From: Marinobacter sp. ELB17
GTDB lineage: Bacteria; Pseudomonadota; Gammaproteobacteria; Pseudomonadales; Oleiphilaceae
Direction: 5' to 3'
Length of the DNA stretch: 64,000 bases
Assembly: GCF_000169375.1 (NCBI RefSeq)
Contig: NZ_AAXY01000002.1
Span: 186,001-250,000, forward strand
Shown here in pieces: positions 46,433 to 54,365 of the stretch. Both the position numbers and the translations under genes were made by a program. Under the pieces are notes generated by a model, which was not told the origin of the DNA, did not search any database, and worked only from the letters and a program-made list of their open reading frames with translations. How positions within the stretch are numbered: position 1 is the stretch's first letter; each line of letters opens with the position of its first letter.

Positions 46433-48208
46433 TCACGCCGCCCAGTGATCGTCTCCCATATCCATCAGGCTGCCCTTGCCGCTTTCGATGTCGCTGAGCA
46501 ACCAGTGAATTTCCAGCAGCAGCTTTTCAAAGTAAAAGCGGGCAGACACCAGCTTGCTTTCGAGCAGAGGCTTGTTGCCTTCGCCGGCTGCAATTTGCTG
46601 GCCGGCAACGTTGGCCATGCGTGACCACATGTAACCGATAACCGTCAGAGCCATCAGGCGCAGGTATGGCGTGGCAGCGGCACCCGCCTGCTCCGGATCT
46701 TTCGGGGCGTTGGTTGCCAGCCAGAGAGTGGCCTTTTCCAGCGAACTTACAGCGCCTTTCAGCTCATCGCGATGGGGTGCTTCCGGGTTGTCCTTCAGGT
46801 AGCTGGTCAGTACGCCAAACAGGGTGCGCACAAGCCGCCCGCCTTTCAGACTCAGTTTTCGGCCCACCAAATCCAGCGCCTGTATGCCATTTGTACCTTC
46901 ATAAATGCGCGCAATACGGCCATCGCGAACCAGTTGCTCCAGAGGCCAGTCGGTGGTGAAGCCCGAACCGCCCAGCACTTGCAGGCCGATGTTCGTATTG
47001 TTAGAGCCTTCGTCGGTCAGAAACGCTTTCACCACCGGAGTAAGCAGTTGCACCAGGTCATCGGCGGATTCCCGTACCGCCTCGTCCGGATGGGCAACCG
47101 AGAGATCAAGCTGGTGACCGGCAAACAGGGCCATGGCACGCATGCCTTCGTTCAGAACTTTCTGGCGCATCAGCATACGGCGCACATCCGGGTGCACGAT
47201 AATCGGGTCGGCCGGGCCATCCGGGTTCTTCACGCCGCTCATAGAACGGCCCTGCAGACGCTCGCGGGCAAATCCGAGGCTTTCCTGATAGGCCATCTCT
47301 GCCAGTCCAAGGCCCTGCATGCCCACCATCAGGCGTGCTTCGTTCATCATGGTAAACATGGCACGCATGCCGTCGTTGGGCTCACCCACCAGCCAGCCTT
47401 TGGCGCCCTCAAAATTCATCACGCAGGTCGCGGAGCCCTTGATGCCCATTTTGTGTTCCAGGCCACCACAGAAAGCCGGGTTGCGCTCGCCAGACTCAGG
47501 CAGAACCTTGGGAACCACAAACAGCGAAATGCCTTTTGTGGTGTCCGGCGCGCCGGGCAGTTTTGCCAGCACCAGATGCACAATGTTGTCGGTCAGGTCG
47601 TGTTCACCGCCAGTGATCCAGATTTTGGTGCCCTCAATGGCGTAGCTGCCATCTGCGTTGGGCGTAGCACGGGTGCGAATCAGACCCAAATCGGTGCCAC
47701 ACTGGGGTTCGGTTAGGCACATGGTACCTGTCCACTTGCCGGACACCAGTTTTTCCAGGTAAGTCTGTTTAAGCTCGTCGGAACCGTGGGCGTACAGTGC
47801 GCTGATAGCACCGTGGGTTAGCCCCGGGTACATGCCTAAAGACAGGTTGGTGGAGCAGACCATTTCATCCACCACAAACTTAAGCGTATGGGGTAACCCC
47901 TGCCCGCCAAACTCCACCGGCGCATCCAGTGCGGTCCAACCACCTTCTACAAACTTTTTGTAGGCCGGCTTAAACGCTTCAGGCGTTGTCACAGCGTGGG
48001 TTTCGGGGTCGTAATGGCAGCCTTCGCGGTCACCGGCTTGATTGGTCGGCTGAATCACTTCAGCCGCCACTTTTCCAGCTTCATCAATAACTGCAGAAAT
48101 CAGATCCGGTGTGGCATCGGCGTATTTTTCCAGCTCATGAAGCCGGTCTACGCCCAGTACATCAAACAACAAAAAACGAAGATCATTTGCCGGGGCTTGG
48201 TATTTCAT
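46433..48208 (-). CDS. acyl-CoA dehydrogenase (large, ~590 residues)
   Basis: FAD-dependent fatty acid beta-oxidation enzyme. The 591-residue protein belongs to the long form with an N-terminal extension and C-terminal dimerisation region (FadE5/DmdC-like). Blocks: MCLTEPQCGTDLGLIRTRA, GTKIWITGGEHDL, and RIYEGTNGIQALDLVGRKL with the catalytic Glu in YEGTNGIQ. ATG 48208 with TAGGAGAG upstream is preferred over a GTG two codons earlier. A relic of a similar gene lies at 41.65-41.78 kb. Confidence 0.92.
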   Translation of the reverse strand: MKYQAPANDLRFLLFDVLGVDRLHELEKYADATPDLISAVIDEAGKVAAEVIQPTNQAGDREGCHYDPETHAVTTPEAFKPAYKKFVEGGWTALDAPVEFGGQGLPHTLKFVVDEMVCSTNLSLGMYPGLTHGAISALYAHGSDELKQTYLEKLVSGKWTGTMCLTEPQCGTDLGLIRTRATPNADGSYAIEGTKIWITGGEHDLTDNIVHLVLAKLPGAPDTTKGISLFVVPKVLPESGERNPAFCGGLEHKMGIKGSATCVMNFEGAKGWLVGEPNDGMRAMFTMMNEARLMVGMQGLGLAEMAYQESLGFARERLQGRSMSGVKNPDGPADPIIVHPDVRRMLMRQKVLNEGMRAMALFAGHQLDLSVAHPDEAVRESADDLVQLLTPVVKAFLTDEGSNNTNIGLQVLGGSGFTTDWPLEQLVRDGRIARIYEGTNGIQALDLVGRKLSLKGGRLVRTLFGVLTSYLKDNPEAPHRDELKGAVSSLEKATLWLATNAPKDPEQAGAAATPYLRLMALTVIGYMWSRMANVAGQQIAAGEGNKPLLESKLVSARFYFEKLLLEIHWLLSDIESGKGSLMDMGDDHWAA

Positions 48209-48456
48209 GAGCACTCTCCTAAATCGGATTCTTTGGTCTAGCAGTTTAGCGTTAATTCATACGACTGTTTTAATTTTGTGGTTCACCCGTTTATGACCTA
48301 TTTATGCCCGTCCAAGATCCGATTTTTTCTGCGCGCAGAGCTGATCTGTACCTGCACGTGATCAGGCCGTGTCACAAAAGTGTCATCAGGCAGGGCCAAA
48401 CGCCTGCTATTCTGTAGGTCCTAATTCACTGGAATCAATACAGGAACAGGGCAGCA

Positions 48457-49200
48457 ATGAGGATTATTGCGTTCTATAGCCCCAAGGGCGGAGTTGGCAA
48501 AACGGCGGCGGCAGTGAACGTTGCATACCTTGCAAGCAAGGACAACTGTCAAACTCTATTGTGGGATCTCGACCCTCAAGGCGCTTCCAGCTTCTATCTT
48601 TCCGGTGCCGAGCCACTCAAAGGCAACAAACTCTCCAAACTGCTTGAGGGCAAATCGCCTATCGCCAAGTTCATCCACAGTGATGTTTACCCCCGCCTGG
48701 ATTTTATTCCGGCACACTCGAGTTTCCGCAACTTCGACATCAAGCTTGATCAGGAAACCGATGGCAACCAACTCAAGAAGCTGCTCGCCCCACTTTCCGA
48801 AGAAACCAGCCTGGTGATTCTGGACTGCCCACCTACGCTGTCACGATTAACCGAACAGGTGCTGGAGGTGGCAGACCAGGTTTACGTGCCACTGGTGCCT
48901 ACCTGGCTGTCCATGAACAGCTGGAATCAGCTGCACGATTTTGCCAAGAGCAAGAAATTGGGTGTTAAAAAGCTGCGCCCGTTTTTCTCTATGGTCGATC
49001 GCCGCAAGAAGCTGCACCGGGAGTTGGTTGAGCGTGGCCCGGAACTGACAGCCAACTGTCTGAACGTCGCAATACCCTACGCAAGCGTGGTTGAGCGTAT
49101 GGGCGAAGAAGGCCAACCTCTGGAAAAACTGGATGCCAGAAGCACGGCGGCCGGGGCTTATCGCCAACTTTGGGCCAGCATTAAAAAAGACCTTGGGTGA
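48457..49200 (+). CDS. ParA/MinD-family ATPase (orphan)
   Basis: A 247-residue deviant-Walker ATPase: FYSPKGGVGKTAAAVNVAYL, LWDLDPQGASSFYLS, LVILDCPPTLSRLTEQVL. No ParB or parS candidates adjacent, so it is not an obvious partition operon; such lone ParA proteins position other cargo. Divergent from the acyl-CoA dehydrogenase, with about 250 bp between. Confidence 0.85.
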   Translation: MRIIAFYSPKGGVGKTAAAVNVAYLASKDNCQTLLWDLDPQGASSFYLSGAEPLKGNKLSKLLEGKSPIAKFIHSDVYPRLDFIPAHSSFRNFDIKLDQETDGNQLKKLLAPLSEETSLVILDCPPTLSRLTEQVLEVADQVYVPLVPTWLSMNSWNQLHDFAKSKKLGVKKLRPFFSMVDRRKKLHRELVERGPELTANCLNVAIPYASVVERMGEEGQPLEKLDARSTAAGAYRQLWASIKKDLG

Positions 49201-49252
49201 GATCGGGTTGGTTTCGTTGTGTGAACCTTTTTAAAGCTGGGTTGTGCCTGCT

Positions 49253-49301
49253 CTTGATCCTTCAGGGGACAGATTTGAAATCTGTCCCCTGAAGGATCAA
49301 G
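49253..49301. repeat. 49-bp extended GGGGACAG palindrome
   Basis: The 25-bp core at 49265-49289 is extended by perfect arms CTTGATCCTTCA / TGAAGGATCAAG to 49 bp. It follows the ParA gene and a diverged TGTGCCTGCTC element at 49243. Confidence 0.85.
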
Positions 49302-49418
49302 CTATGCCTATACACGGTAAGTTCAATATGCAAGCCCAACACAACCGCTTGCAAATCCGCCGTTGGAAGGCCAGCGTAATATTGAGTACAGCACAAATGG
49401 ACCCGGAGGTATTTCAAG

Positions 49419-49625
49419 ATGCCAATCAGCGCAACGGATTTTCTGAAGAAGCACGGCTACGACGAGGAAGATAAGGGAGACCACAGTCTGCAACACAACG
49501 CGAAGGAGCATGCCAAGCACCTGAAAAAACCGCATGCCGGAACGCCTCATGACTGGGAAGACTGGGAGCGTTATAAGCAGGAGCATCCGGACGAGGTGGA
49601 AGACGACGACGCAAACGAGGAATAG
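49419..49625 (+). CDS. small acidic hypothetical protein
   Basis: A 68-residue, highly charged protein (MPISATDFLKKHGYDEEDKG start, EVEDDDANEE end) with a good GGAGG at 49405. No domain recognised; His/Lys/Asp/Glu-rich and probably unstructured in part. Confidence 0.6.
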   Translation: MPISATDFLKKHGYDEEDKGDHSLQHNAKEHAKHLKKPHAGTPHDWEDWERYKQEHPDEVEDDDANEE

Positions 49626-49782
49626 GCATTTTTATGGTCCTTAATGAACCTGAATGACCTGTGACTGCTACCTGCCCTGCCGTAAGGAATTCTGCACTGT
49701 TTAGGTAGCAGCCAAATCGAACTTGGGTCTGTGCATGTTCACCGAACCCGGGTCTGTGCCTGTCTGGATTGCTATTGCCTCT

Positions 49783-50238
49783 TCAAATTCGGTTCAAACG
49801 AATGATAACAATCGCGGCCAAAGCCAAGATTAGGATTGCAATTGCTTCGTACAAAATGTTCTCAGGCGCCATGTCTTTGCCTTGCAGGATAATGAGTCGG
49901 GCGAGTGCCGTAATCGCAATGAAAATCGGGTAGACAAAGGCAGAGCGCCGATCCGAGTAAAACACAGCCACCATGCCGATCACCTCCAGGTAAAGAAACA
50001 TCAGCAGGATGTCCGCAAGTTGGATTCTCTGGGCGCTGTAGACCGTGAGAAGCTCGAAGGCCACACCGCCCAGCGTCATCAACACAACGATGATCAGCAA
50101 CAGGTTCTCGATCACCTTGAAAGTAGCAAGAGCGAAAGTCTTTTTGCCGGAATCGACACCGGCTACGTCGTCATTCCCGCTTGCCGTTGACTGCGTTTCT
50201 GAGTCTTGACTGCAATCTGTATTTCTTTTAATGCTCAT
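49783..50238 (-). CDS. psiE: PsiE-family phosphate-starvation-inducible membrane protein
   Basis: A 151-residue protein with a polar N-terminal 35 residues and four membrane helices. IQLADILLMFLYLEVIGMV and DRRSAFVYPIFIAITALARLI are the PsiE core. Function unclear in any organism. Stand-alone, next to the repeat field. Confidence 0.82.
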   Translation of the reverse strand: MSIKRNTDCSQDSETQSTASGNDDVAGVDSGKKTFALATFKVIENLLLIIVVLMTLGGVAFELLTVYSAQRIQLADILLMFLYLEVIGMVAVFYSDRRSAFVYPIFIAITALARLIILQGKDMAPENILYEAIAILILALAAIVIIRLNRI

Positions 50239-50609
50239 AATTATGACTTAAGTATCAGGTGATTTTAGCGCACATCTAGGCTCCGGCGGACTGCGCTGGG
50301 GATCTAAGCTGCACCGGAGACTAAGCTGTGCCGAGACTAAGCTGTGCCTGTCCACCTTCAGACCATACGTATATTGCGCAGCTATTGATCAGTTCGAACC
50401 CGAAAGACTGCTGTGCCTGAAGACTGCTGTGCCTGTCCAGAAAGACTGCTGTGCCTGTCCAGACATTTGTGCCGGCTGCTGTGCCTGTCAGAAAGACTGC
50501 TGTGCCTGTCCAGACATTTGTGCCGGCTGCTGTGCCTGTCCATAATCTGCAGTAATGATCCTGAGCGGTGCCTGTCCAAGCTATAATTTCTGTACGAAGG
50601 AAAGACCTC
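50239..50609. repeat. TGCCTGTCC cluster with a perfect 51-bp tandem duplication
   Basis: Six exact TGCCTGTCC copies at 50345, 50430, 50452, 50503, 50533 and 50569. Units 50439-50489 and 50490-50540 are a perfect 51-bp direct duplication containing AGACATTTGTGCCGGCTGC. No gene. The long frame across it on the minus strand only spells repeats (WTGTA, DRHSS) and is not a real protein. Confidence 0.85.
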
Positions 50610-51194
50610 ATGACGCTACTTATGCGCTGCCTGCTTATCACAACGGTGTTGGCGCTGACGTCCGGGCCGGCGGCGGCTGACGCTACTTTCGACGAAAATG
50701 TTGCCTGGCAGGCATTGAAAGAAGGCAAGGCGCTATTGGTGCTCCGCCATGCGTTGGCTCCTGGCTTTGGCGATCCGGAGTCTTTCCAACTGAAGGACTG
50801 CAGCACCCAACGCAATCTGAGCGCAGAGGGCCGCAGGCAGGCGCAGGCGTGGAAGCCTTTTCTGGCAGCTCAGGGTATAAATGAAGCCCGGGTGTTCAGC
50901 AGCCAATGGTGCCGGTGCCTGGATACGGCAAGCGGGATGGCCATCGGCCCCGTAACCGAGTGGTCGTCTTTAAATTCGTTCTTTCAGGGCCGCGGTGATA
51001 GGAGGCTGCAAACCCAGCAGACCATTAAACAAGTGAACGAGATGCCGCCGGGCAAGCCAGTGATTATGGTGTCGCACCAAGTGAATATTACCGCCCTCAC
51101 GGGCGTATACCCGTCGTCAAACGAGGGGGTCATCATTTCGCTGCCGCTGTCAGAAAATCCCAGGGTATTGGCACGCGTATCGCCTTCGACTTGA
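50610..51194 (+). CDS. exported histidine phosphatase-family protein
   Basis: A 194-residue protein with a signal peptide (about 1-23, ending AAADA). The phospho-His motif is LVLRHALAPG (RHG variant, RHA), with ARVFSSQWCRCLDTASGM and VIMVSHQVNITALTG (second His) typical of the branch. ATG 50610 has AAGGAAAG upstream. Substrate unknown. Confidence 0.85.
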   Translation: MTLLMRCLLITTVLALTSGPAAADATFDENVAWQALKEGKALLVLRHALAPGFGDPESFQLKDCSTQRNLSAEGRRQAQAWKPFLAAQGINEARVFSSQWCRCLDTASGMAIGPVTEWSSLNSFFQGRGDRRLQTQQTIKQVNEMPPGKPVIMVSHQVNITALTGVYPSSNEGVIISLPLSENPRVLARVSPST

Positions 51195-51313
51195 CCTTTC
51201 GAATCAAGCACTTTCCGGCAAAACGTCTATGACCAAGTCGATTTCTATAGCCCCTCTGTGAAGAGTTCCTATGAAGAGTGCCTGTCTATATGAAGAGTGC
51301 CTGTCTACGAATA

Positions 51314-51685
51314 TTAATTCCGAGAGGCAAGGTTTGGCCGAACCAGAAACCAACTGAGCAACACCAGCCCACCAAAAGCGGTGTAGCAGGCAACAAAGAC
51401 CCACGGCGGCGCTTGAAAATATAAAAGCTGGTGCAACCAATGTGCGATGAAAGAACCATCGTAAACAATTTGACCTGCCCGCGCTCGCAGACTCATTTCC
51501 CAGGTTGTAAGCGGGCAAATGAAGCCGAACCAAGACTGCAAAACGACAACGCCGATTGCAACCAAGTGCACACTACGGAACCACACATTTCTCACCCACT
51601 GCCACTTCAGAAAAAAGCCCGCATAAACCAGTATCAGCCCGAAAACGACAAAAGCCACGAACAATACATGCGTGACAAGTATCAC
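51314..51685 (-). CDS. DUF2784-family membrane protein, start uncertain
   Basis: About 123 residues with four helices; WFGFICPLTTWEMSLRARAG and FIAHWLHQLLYF match DUF2784. The GTG at 51685 (HVLFVAF follows) has no Shine-Dalgarno, whereas a perfect AGGAGG is at 51731-51726 and the frame stays open back to it (GGFIDFSTLYSFAADVILV), with no ATG/GTG/TTG at the expected spacing. The usual start (xLYxLAAD) aligns with TLYSFAAD, so the initiator may have mutated to ACG or a rare start is used. Confidence 0.7.
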   Translation of the reverse strand: MILVTHVLFVAFVVFGLILVYAGFFLKWQWVRNVWFRSVHLVAIGVVVLQSWFGFICPLTTWEMSLRARAGQIVYDGSFIAHWLHQLLYFQAPPWVFVACYTAFGGLVLLSWFLVRPNLASRN

Positions 51686-51774
51686 GTCAGCGGCAAAAGA
51701 ATACAGCGTACTGAAGTCGATAAAGCCTCCTAACGCGCCGGTTTGGCGCCTGAGTGACTGTTCATGGGCCGTTA

Positions 51775-51799
51775 GGGGACAGATTTAAAATCTGTCCCC
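51775..51799. repeat. GGGGACAG palindrome copy
   Basis: 25 bp, GGGGACAGATTT-A-AAATCTGTCCCC, between the DUF2784 gene and the higA gene. Nearest copy to the RAYT gene. Confidence 0.85.
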
Positions 51800-51829
51800 G
51801 GGATGTCATGGTCGGATTTATGCTGAGAT

Positions 51830-52159
51830 CTAACCTACTATTATTTCACTCCGGCCCAAATGCGGCTTTACCAAGCGAACATTTTCGGATTCCTGTTCAT
51901 AAGCATTGTGGCGAACATCCCAAAGCTCCACAGCATGCTGAATGTTCAGCCAGAACTCTGGAGTGTTACCAAGCGCAGCAGCCAGTTTGATTGCCATGGG
52001 CGCAGTCAGCGTTCCTTTATCATGCACAAGTCGACTCAGTGTGTTTCTGTGAACGCCCATGGCTGCTGCCAGCTCGCTAATCTCAATATGCATCGCCTCC
52101 AAAAATTCGATCGCCAGCATTTGACCAACCGTTACCGGACGACGTTTTGTATTCTTCAT
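51830..52159 (-). CDS. higA: HigA-family antitoxin (XRE regulator)
   Basis: A 109-residue HTH protein: TVGQMLAIEFLEAMHIEISE, helix-turn-helix LAAAMGVHRNTLSRLVHDKG, then TPEFWLNIQHAVELWDVRHN of the HigA class. ATG 52159 has GGAGG at 13 bp and AGAGG nearer. Its toxin gene, immediately upstream, is broken, so it is an orphan antitoxin. Confidence 0.9.
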   Translation of the reverse strand: MKNTKRRPVTVGQMLAIEFLEAMHIEISELAAAMGVHRNTLSRLVHDKGTLTAPMAIKLAAALGNTPEFWLNIQHAVELWDVRHNAYEQESENVRLVKPHLGRSEIIVG

Positions 52160-52173
52160 AGCCTCTACCTCCA

Positions 52174-52373
52174 CTAGCCCTTGTAAACATGGGGATCCAG
52201 ATAAGTATCCTGAGCGATACCATCCACCCAGCGAAAAATGAGCCAATTTGTTTGTTCACTCGAACAGAGCACTGATCAAAACTAGCGCCCCCTTACAGTG
52301 CCGGGTATTTCTTATGGCCCAGATCCTCCTCATAGAAGGCCTCGAGCCCTGTGTCTCTGAATTCAACAGCCAT
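52174..52373 (-). pseudogene. higB: HigB toxin, internally deleted and frameshifted
   Basis: Starts at ATG 52373 with VEFRDTGLEAFYEEDLGHKK (HigB N-terminus), meets TAA after 26 codons, continues in the same frame as QCSVRVNKQ, then a frameshift leads into TNWLIFRWVDGIAQDTYLDP and a TAG at 52176-52174, 14 bp before higA. The remaining 200 bp compares with about 280 bp for an intact toxin; roughly 35 residues of the middle are lost. Confidence 0.75.
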
Positions 52374-52708
52374 ACATTCCCTGTTCGCTTTTTAATCATC
52401 TTATGCACAACATCATTGTGCGTCAAGCTAACGGCCAGATCCTGAGCTGTGCCCATCCTGAGCTGTGCCTGTCCATGATCACTTCTTAGTCCATGATCAC
52501 TTCTTAGTCCATGATCACTTCTTAGTCCATGATCACTTCTTAGATCCTGAGCTGCATTGAGCTGTGCCTGTCCATGGTCAAAACTTCCTGTAGCAAGGCT
52601 GAATGCATTGAGCTGTGCCTGTCCATGGTCAAAACTAGATATACAGTTCTTTATACAGTATCGTACAAGCATGCCAACGGTAGAAACCAAAATGACAGGA
52701 AGTCAATT
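52374..52708. repeat. TGCCTGTCC cluster with 4 x 18-bp tandem array
   Basis: 52471-52542 is four exact units of GTCCATGATCACTTCTTA. Exact TGCCTGTCC copies at 52466, 52565 and 52616; the last two are embedded in a 51-bp near-duplicate unit containing CATTGAGCTGTGCC and CCATGGTCAAAAC. It leads directly into the RAYT gene. Confidence 0.85.
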
Positions 52709-53668
52709 ATGCCAAAACCACGAGCACAGCAAGTCAGCGTATCCGATACGCCCTTCTACCACGTTATTTCCCGCTGCGTACGGCGAACCTTTTTATGCGG
52801 GGAAGACCGCTCGACAGGTCAAAGCTATGAGCATCGACGCCTGTGGATTGAAGAGCGTATTCGGCTGCTAGCGTCCGTATTTGCAATAGATGTGGCCGCT
52901 TATGCGGTCATGTCCAACCACTATCACGTGGTGGTAAAAATCAATCCGGACGAAGTGGTGCACTGGAATAACGATGACGTTCTGGAGCGCTGGTGCTGCC
53001 TGCACAAAGGTCCGCCCCTGGTACAGCGTTATCAGCGCGGAGACGAGCTGATTCCCGCAGAAATACGCCGGGTTGTTCAATACGCCGACACCTTCCGTGA
53101 AAGACTCGCTAATTTGAGCTGGTTCATGAAGTGTTTGAATGAGCCTGTAGCGCGGCGAGCCAATAAAGAGGACAACTGTACAGGGCATTTCTGGGAAAGT
53201 CGGTTCAAGTCACAGGCTTTGGATACCGAAGAAGCCGTGCTTTCCTGCATGGCCTACGTTGACCTGAATCCGGTTCGAGCCGCAATTGCGCCAACGCCGG
53301 AAACTTCCGAACACACCAGTATAAAAGAGCGCATAGCGCCGCAGTTCGACCTGGCAGAGGCGATACAAAGTCAGACAGCCCAGCACGCTTTGAACAACTT
53401 TACAGTCCCGTTAAAACCCCTTCTGGGTTTCGAGGGCGTTATCCGTAAAGGCTTCCAACGCGGCATTCTATTCGGGTTCGAGGATTACCTTACGCTGGTT
53501 GATTGCACCGGGCGCATCGCACGCGAAGACAAGCGCGGCGCTATTGAAGAGAACATGCTGCCGATTTTAAAGCGCCTCAACCTCGACCCAGACCGATGGT
53601 GCGAGCGAGCTACGCAGTTCGAAACAACCTACAACGATTATCGCTGTCATCGGCGAAGAGCGGCTTGA
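52709..53668 (+). CDS. REP-associated-type tyrosine transposase (RAYT, Y1/IS200-like)
   Basis: A 319-residue HUH single-strand transposase. FYHVISRCVRRTFLCGED is the usual RAYT opening, AVMSNHYHVVV carries the HUH (His-x-His) metal site, then GHFWESRFKSQAL and AYVDLNPVRAA with the candidate catalytic Tyr. ATG 52709 (MPKPRA) with AGGAAG is chosen; upstream codons come from repeats. RAYTs elsewhere move short palindromic repeats, so it is the prime suspect for the repeat families here. Confidence 0.9.
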   Translation: MPKPRAQQVSVSDTPFYHVISRCVRRTFLCGEDRSTGQSYEHRRLWIEERIRLLASVFAIDVAAYAVMSNHYHVVVKINPDEVVHWNNDDVLERWCCLHKGPPLVQRYQRGDELIPAEIRRVVQYADTFRERLANLSWFMKCLNEPVARRANKEDNCTGHFWESRFKSQALDTEEAVLSCMAYVDLNPVRAAIAPTPETSEHTSIKERIAPQFDLAEAIQSQTAQHALNNFTVPLKPLLGFEGVIRKGFQRGILFGFEDYLTLVDCTGRIAREDKRGAIEENMLPILKRLNLDPDRWCERATQFETTYNDYRCHRRRAA

Positions 53669-53741
53669 ACCTAGCCATGATCAACTGCTCAGTGGTCCGT
53701 AGACGTGTTAACCGCCCATTCCGGATCTTTATATTGCGCTG

Positions 53742-53767
53742 TGCCTGTCCATTACTCACCTCCTGTA
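53742..53767 (+). repeat. TGCCTGTCC copy after the RAYT gene
   Basis: GCTGTGCCTGTCCATTACTC, then CTCCTGTAGTAAGGCTG resembling the TTCCTGTAGCAAGGCTG at 52584-52600. So a related repeat lies on each side of the RAYT gene (52560-52640 and 53740-53780) in the same orientation. Confidence 0.7.
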
Positions 53768-53788
53768 GTAAGGCTGAAAGAGCGAGAA

Positions 53789-54088
53789 TCAATAAAAGTC
53801 ATCTTCGCGCTGATGGCGTATAGCCAAAATGGTGACGTAGTCTGCGTCCTCAATCTCAAACAGCGCAACGTATCCTGCCGCCCCAAAGGCAATAACAAGC
53901 TCACGAAGAAATGGATTCGAGTCGTCGGCTTTACGACATGCAAACGGCATTAACTCGGCAAATTCATAAGCCTTTTCTATCGCTGCGCGAGCACGTATCG
54001 CAGCTTTCAGGTCATTCGCCGCCAAAAACTCAAACAACCGCTCTAGGTCTTCCTGCGCAGCTTCCGATACACGCAGTTGATAGCTCAT
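53789..54088 (-). CDS. parE: RelE/ParE-family toxin
   Basis: A 99-residue toxin: YQLRVSEAAQEDLERLFEFL, ARAAIEKAYEFAELMPFACR, LRELVIAFGAAGYVALFEI and VTILAIRHQREDDFY closing strand. ATG overlaps the antitoxin stop by 4 bp (ATGA). ParE members poison gyrase; others cleave mRNA, so the target is not certain. Confidence 0.88.
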   Translation of the reverse strand: MSYQLRVSEAAQEDLERLFEFLAANDLKAAIRARAAIEKAYEFAELMPFACRKADDSNPFLRELVIAFGAAGYVALFEIEDADYVTILAIRHQREDDFY

Positions 54089-54351
54089 TTAGTGCCGCGA
54101 TATTTATCCAGAATAGCGTCCAAGGCCTCCAGAGAGTCTTCCTTACTCACGTACTTACCCGATTCTTTAGCGCTTTCACGCGCGGCCAAACCCCTTGCGA
54201 TGAATGCCGCTTGGTTCTTGCGAAATTCGACCTGCTTTACCAGCGATTTTTCAACAAAACTGCTAAGGCTCTCACCATCTTGAAGCACACTTTCAGCGGC
54301 TTGCCGTAATTCAGGTGTAACACGCAGTGGTGGAATTGTGGCTGATTTCAT
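54085..54351 (-). CDS. antitoxin partner of the 53.8 kb RelE/ParE toxin
   Basis: An 88-residue RHH-type antitoxin: PPLRVTPELRQAAESVL and ESLSSFVEKSLVKQVEFRK, then a flexible toxin-binding tail. ATG 54351 has GAGGTG upstream. Its promoter region carries the palindrome at 54366-54379. Confidence 0.85.
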   Translation of the reverse strand: MKSATIPPLRVTPELRQAAESVLQDGESLSSFVEKSLVKQVEFRKNQAAFIARGLAARESAKESGKYVSKEDSLEALDAILDKYRGTK

Positions 54352-54365
54352 AACAAACACCTCGC

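Noticed and set aside
48457..49200. parAB partition locus or plasmid origin
   Set aside because: Only a lone ParA-like ATPase; no ParB, parS-like repeats or replication gene nearby.
50321..50815. A 164-codon minus-strand reading frame rich in WTGTA and DRHSS
   Set aside because: It is produced by the TGCCTGTCC repeats read backwards and overlaps a well supported phosphatase gene; no family similarity or ribosome binding site.
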